From Pseudomonas entomophila (GTDB lineage Bacteria > Pseudomonadota > Gammaproteobacteria > Pseudomonadales > Pseudomonadaceae), in contig NZ_JARGCS010000036.1 in the NCBI RefSeq assembly GCF_029193575.1, positions 221,639 through 285,638 on the forward strand: a stretch of 64,000 bases of DNA. The letters are read 5' to 3'. The notes below the pieces were generated by a model. The model saw only the letters and a list, made by a program, of their open reading frames with translations, ran no database searches and was not told the DNA's origin. This document shows, in pieces, positions 62,176 to 64,000 of this stretch. The first letter of the stretch is position 1, and every line of letters begins with the position of its first letter. The position numbers and the translations under genes are program-made.

Positions 62176-62870
62176 GGAACCGTTTCATGAACCCCACATT
62201 CAAAGCGCTCAACTGATCCCGGATGCTGTGCTGCCGATTTCTTTCCACAGCCCGCGGGCCATTATGCGACCCGACGCCAAAGTCGAAAAAGTCTACCTCT
62301 ACCCCAAACCTGTCGACTTTCGAAAGTCCATCGATGGCCTGGCCGCGCTGGTCGAACTGGATATCAAGGTGGCAGTGTTCGACCCCGTGCTTTTCGTGTT
62401 CTTCAACAAGCCGCGCAACCGCGTGAAGATTTTGTACTGGGAGCGCAACGGCTTCTGCCTTTGGCTCAAGCGTCTGGACTCCGAGCGGTTCCAAACATCG
62501 CCTGCTCCGACGGACGTCGCCATCGTCCTGACCGTTCAGGAGCTGAACTGACTGCTCGACGGCTTCGACCTCCGGCGCCATCGTCGTCATCAGGTTTGAC
62601 GCCTCGCTACGTCGCCTGAATCGGTATAATCCGCGGCATGATTTCCATGCCCGAAAACCTCCCCGACGATCCTGTTTTGCTCAAGCAATTCCTTGAGCAA
62701 ATGATCAATGAACGTGCCTCCGACAAGGGCAAGATCGTTCATCTCGAAGAGGAAGTTGCGTTGTTGCGCCAGCGGTTTGGCCGCAAGAGCGAGCAGACAG
62801 GCGACGTGGCAGCATCGCAGTTGCTGCTGTTCAACGAGCCGGAAAGCCTTGCCGAGTCCATCGAAGAAAC
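62176..62870 (+). mobile_element. IS66-family element copy A (degenerate, interrupted)
   Basis: The left end is probably near 62176, where GGAACCGTTTCATGAACCCCAC is a decayed version of the intact end GTAAGCGCTCCATGAACCCCAC. It carries a tnpB with a nonsense codon and the start of tnpC, and is cut off at 62871 where another IS66 end begins. Confidence 0.75.
62264..62551 (+). pseudogene. tnpB: IS66 TnpB (Orf2), nonsense-truncated
   Basis: MRPDAKVEKVYLYPKPVDFRKSIDGLAALVELDI...NRVKILYWERNGFCLWLKRL is the TnpB accessory protein of IS66. In copies B and C the codon after QELN is TGG (Trp); here it is TGA (62549-62551), removing the last residues (LLDGFDLRRHRRHQV is readable beyond). The 95-residue product may still fold, but the copy is likely inactive. 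Confidence 0.85.
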
Positions 62871-62874
62871 GTAA
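62638..62874 (+). pseudogene. tnpC: IS66 TnpC transposase, N-terminal fragment
   Basis: 78 residues matching the N-terminal leucine-zipper-like part of IS66 TnpC (LPDDPVLLKQFLEQMINERASDKGKIVHLEEEVALLRQRFGRKSEQ). The remainder, including the zinc-binding and DDE catalytic domains, is missing because another IS66 end is inserted at 62871; the stop codon TAA comes from that terminal repeat. Confidence 0.85.
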
Positions 62875-62893
62875 GCGATCCATGAACCCCACC
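62871..62893. repeat. IS66 terminal inverted repeat (end of copy B)
   Basis: GTAAGCGATCCATGAACCCC, starting with GTAA as IS66 ends do; nearly identical to the end at 63624. It marks the tnpC-side end of the minus-strand copy B inserted into copy A. Confidence 0.75.
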
Positions 62894-62915
62894 TACCGCA
62901 AGGTGAGGCTATCTT

Positions 62916-63309
62916 TTATCGAGGCATTTCCGGTGAGCAGTTCCATGGCAACAGCGCCTCGTAGTCGGCCACAGACTGTGCATGCGGCAGCCTTTCAAGT
63001 ACGTGGCGCAGCCACGTATAAGGCTCTGGCCGTTGATCTTGGCAGTCTCAACCAAACTGTAGATCCGAGCACCGGCCGTGGCCCCCTTGGGCGTATCACT
63101 GAACAGCCAGGCTTTGCGGCCAATCACAAATGGCTTTATTGCGCGTTCGCCGGGTTGTTGTCGATCGGCAAATAGCCAGCCTCCACGTAACGCTCCAGGC
63201 GACTCCAATGGCTCGCCAGGTAATTCAACGCCTTGCCCAGCACACTTTGCGGCGTCACGTGTAGCTGCGTTTTGTCCAGCCAGCTTTTCAACTGCCCCAG
63301 GATCGGGTC
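62916..63309 (-). pseudogene. tnpC: IS66 TnpC transposase, C-terminal fragment with frameshifts
   Basis: Starts at the DPILGQLKSWLDKTQ segment and contains LGKALNYLASHWSRLERYVEAGYLPIDNN, then after a one-base loss (CCGGCGAAC for CCGGCCGAAC) GERAIKPFVIGRKAWLFSDTPKGA with the terminal catalytic region. A second frameshift follows INGQ; the correct end PYTWLRHVLERLPHAQSVADYEALLP is readable in another frame to TAA 62918-62916. Inactive. Confidence 0.85.
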
Positions 63310-63623
63310 AAAACCTGGTGCGGGCGATTACGCCAGAGATCAAAGCCGTCGAGTAGCCAGTTCAGCTCCTGAACGCTCAGCACGATGGCCTCATCGGTGG
63401 CGTCGGGCGACGTTTTGAAACGCTCGGACTCCAGGCGCTTGAGCCAAAGGCAGAAGCCGTTGCGCTCCCAATACAAGATCTTCACGCGGTTGCGGGACTT
63501 GTTGAGAAAAACGAAGAGCACAGGATCGAACACCGCGACCTTGATATCCAACTCGACCAGCGCCGCCAGGCCGTCAATGGATTTACGGAAGTCGACGGAC
63601 TTGGGGGTAGAGGTAGACCTTTT
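63310..63623 (-). pseudogene. tnpB: IS66 TnpB, 5'-truncated and frameshifted
   Basis: VDFRKSIDGLAALVELDIKVAVFDPVLFVFLNKSRNRVKILYWERNGFCLW...LNWLLDGFDLWRNRPHQVL. The first codons are lost at the copy C junction, and an extra C (ctacccccaag) shifts the frame just before VDFRKS. It ends by fusion with tnpC sequence. Confidence 0.85.
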
Positions 63624-64000
63624 GTAAGCGCTCCATGAACCCCACATTCAAAGCGCTCATCTGATCGCCGATGCTGTGCTCCCGATTTCTTTCCGGAGCC
63701 CGCGGGCCATGATGCGACCCGACGCCAAAGTCGAAAAAGTCTACCTTTATCCCAAACCTGTCGACTTTCGAAAGTCCATCGATGGCCTGGCCGCGCTGGT
63801 CGAGTTGGACATCAAGGTGGCGGTGTTCGACCCCGTGCTTTTCGTCTTCCTCAACAAGCCGCGCAACCGCGTGAAGATTTTGTACTGGGAGCGCAACGGC
63901 TTCTGCCTTTGGCTCAAACGCCTGGAATCCGAGCGATTCAAAACATCACCTGACGCCACCGACGAAGCGATTGTCCTCACCGTCCAGGAACTGAACTGGT
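63624..64000 (+). mobile_element. IS66-family element copy C (runs off the window)
   Basis: Left terminal repeat GTAAGCGCTCCATGAACCCC at 63624, inserted into copy B tnpB. It continues past the window end, so completeness is unknown. Highly similar to copy A over the shared 370 bases. Confidence 0.8.
63709..64000 (+). CDS. tnpB: IS66 TnpB, partial at window end
   Basis: MMRPDAKVEKVYLYPKPVDFRKSIDGLAALVELDIK... through VQELNW, 97 codons without disruption; the TGG lost in copy A is intact here. This is the best-preserved of the three tnpB copies. The gene continues beyond 64000. Confidence 0.88.
   Translation, partial: MMRPDAKVEKVYLYPKPVDFRKSIDGLAALVELDIKVAVFDPVLFVFLNKPRNRVKILYWERNGFCLWLKRLESERFKTSPDATDEAIVLTVQELNW

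Larger units (their letters stand above)
62871..63623 (-). mobile_element. IS66-family element copy B (internally deleted, interrupted)
   Basis: Minus-strand IS66 remnant inserted in copy A: part of tnpB (63623-63310) is joined directly to the last third of tnpC (63309-62916). Most of tnpC is deleted. Its tnpB 5' end is broken by the insertion of copy C at 63624. Confidence 0.75.

Overview
The window is chromosomal DNA of a fluorescent pseudomonad, most likely of the Pseudomonas putida/P. entomophila group. The evidence is high GC, P. putida-type REP palindromes (a gcggg-cttgcccc-gcgat core) in many intergenic gaps, and gene order matching, from memory, two conserved Pseudomonas blocks: sagS-gpx-msrB-alaA-htpX-tpm-deaD-DAHP synthase-ohrR-ohr-efp-earP and MFS-aroC-hydrolase-prmB-isochorismatase-smr-folE.

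Layout. 1-14 kb: a DUF815 ATPase, a SagS-like hybrid histidine kinase, glutathione peroxidase with MsrB (oxidative repair), alanine aminotransferase AlaA, membrane protease HtpX, thiopurine methyltransferase, an extradiol dioxygenase, DEAD-box helicase DeaD with a long leader, a spermidine-synthase-like protein, class II DAHP synthase and a YcaQ-like glycosylase. 14-24 kb: DUF1127, three LysR regulators, a TauE permease, the OhrR/Ohr peroxide module, EF-P with its arginine rhamnosyltransferase EarP, a GreA/B-like protein, an SDR and an MFS exporter. 24-28.3 kb: an alkaline-protease (apr) locus damaged in four of its five genes. 28.6-42 kb: a TonB receptor, tRNA-Ser(GGA), a crotonase, PlsC, CorA, an amidotransferase, a 31-residue membrane peptide, a cytochrome c fusion, RraB, an LTA-synthase-like enzyme, a ZIP transporter and an ankyrin protein. 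42.3-42.8 kb: a DUF3509 gene behind what looks like a complete sigma-54 control region. 42.9-62 kb: an acireductone-dioxygenase-like cupin coupled to an MFS carrier, AroC, PrmB, FolE, a GST, BenE, an HBM chemoreceptor, a MocR/MFS/SDR cluster, PyrF and a ComEA-like protein. 62.2-64 kb: nested IS66-family remnants.

How the genes work together. Several neighbours form functional sets: Gpx/MsrB and OhrR/Ohr for peroxide defence; EF-P/EarP for polyproline translation; class II DAHP synthase and AroC at the two ends of the shikimate pathway. The protease AprA, its inhibitor AprI and exporter AprDEF would have formed a secreted virulence system, but AprA has lost its N-terminus, AprD its ATPase, AprE almost everything and AprF an internal segment.

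The strongest observations are (i) the multi-deletion apr locus with short repeats at two breakpoints, (ii) the triple-repeat/IHF/sigma-54 arrangement before the DUF3509 gene, (iii) nested IS66 elements, and (iv) two enzyme-like proteins lacking a key active-site residue. I saw no CRISPR array, prophage, restriction system or recognisable antiviral system.
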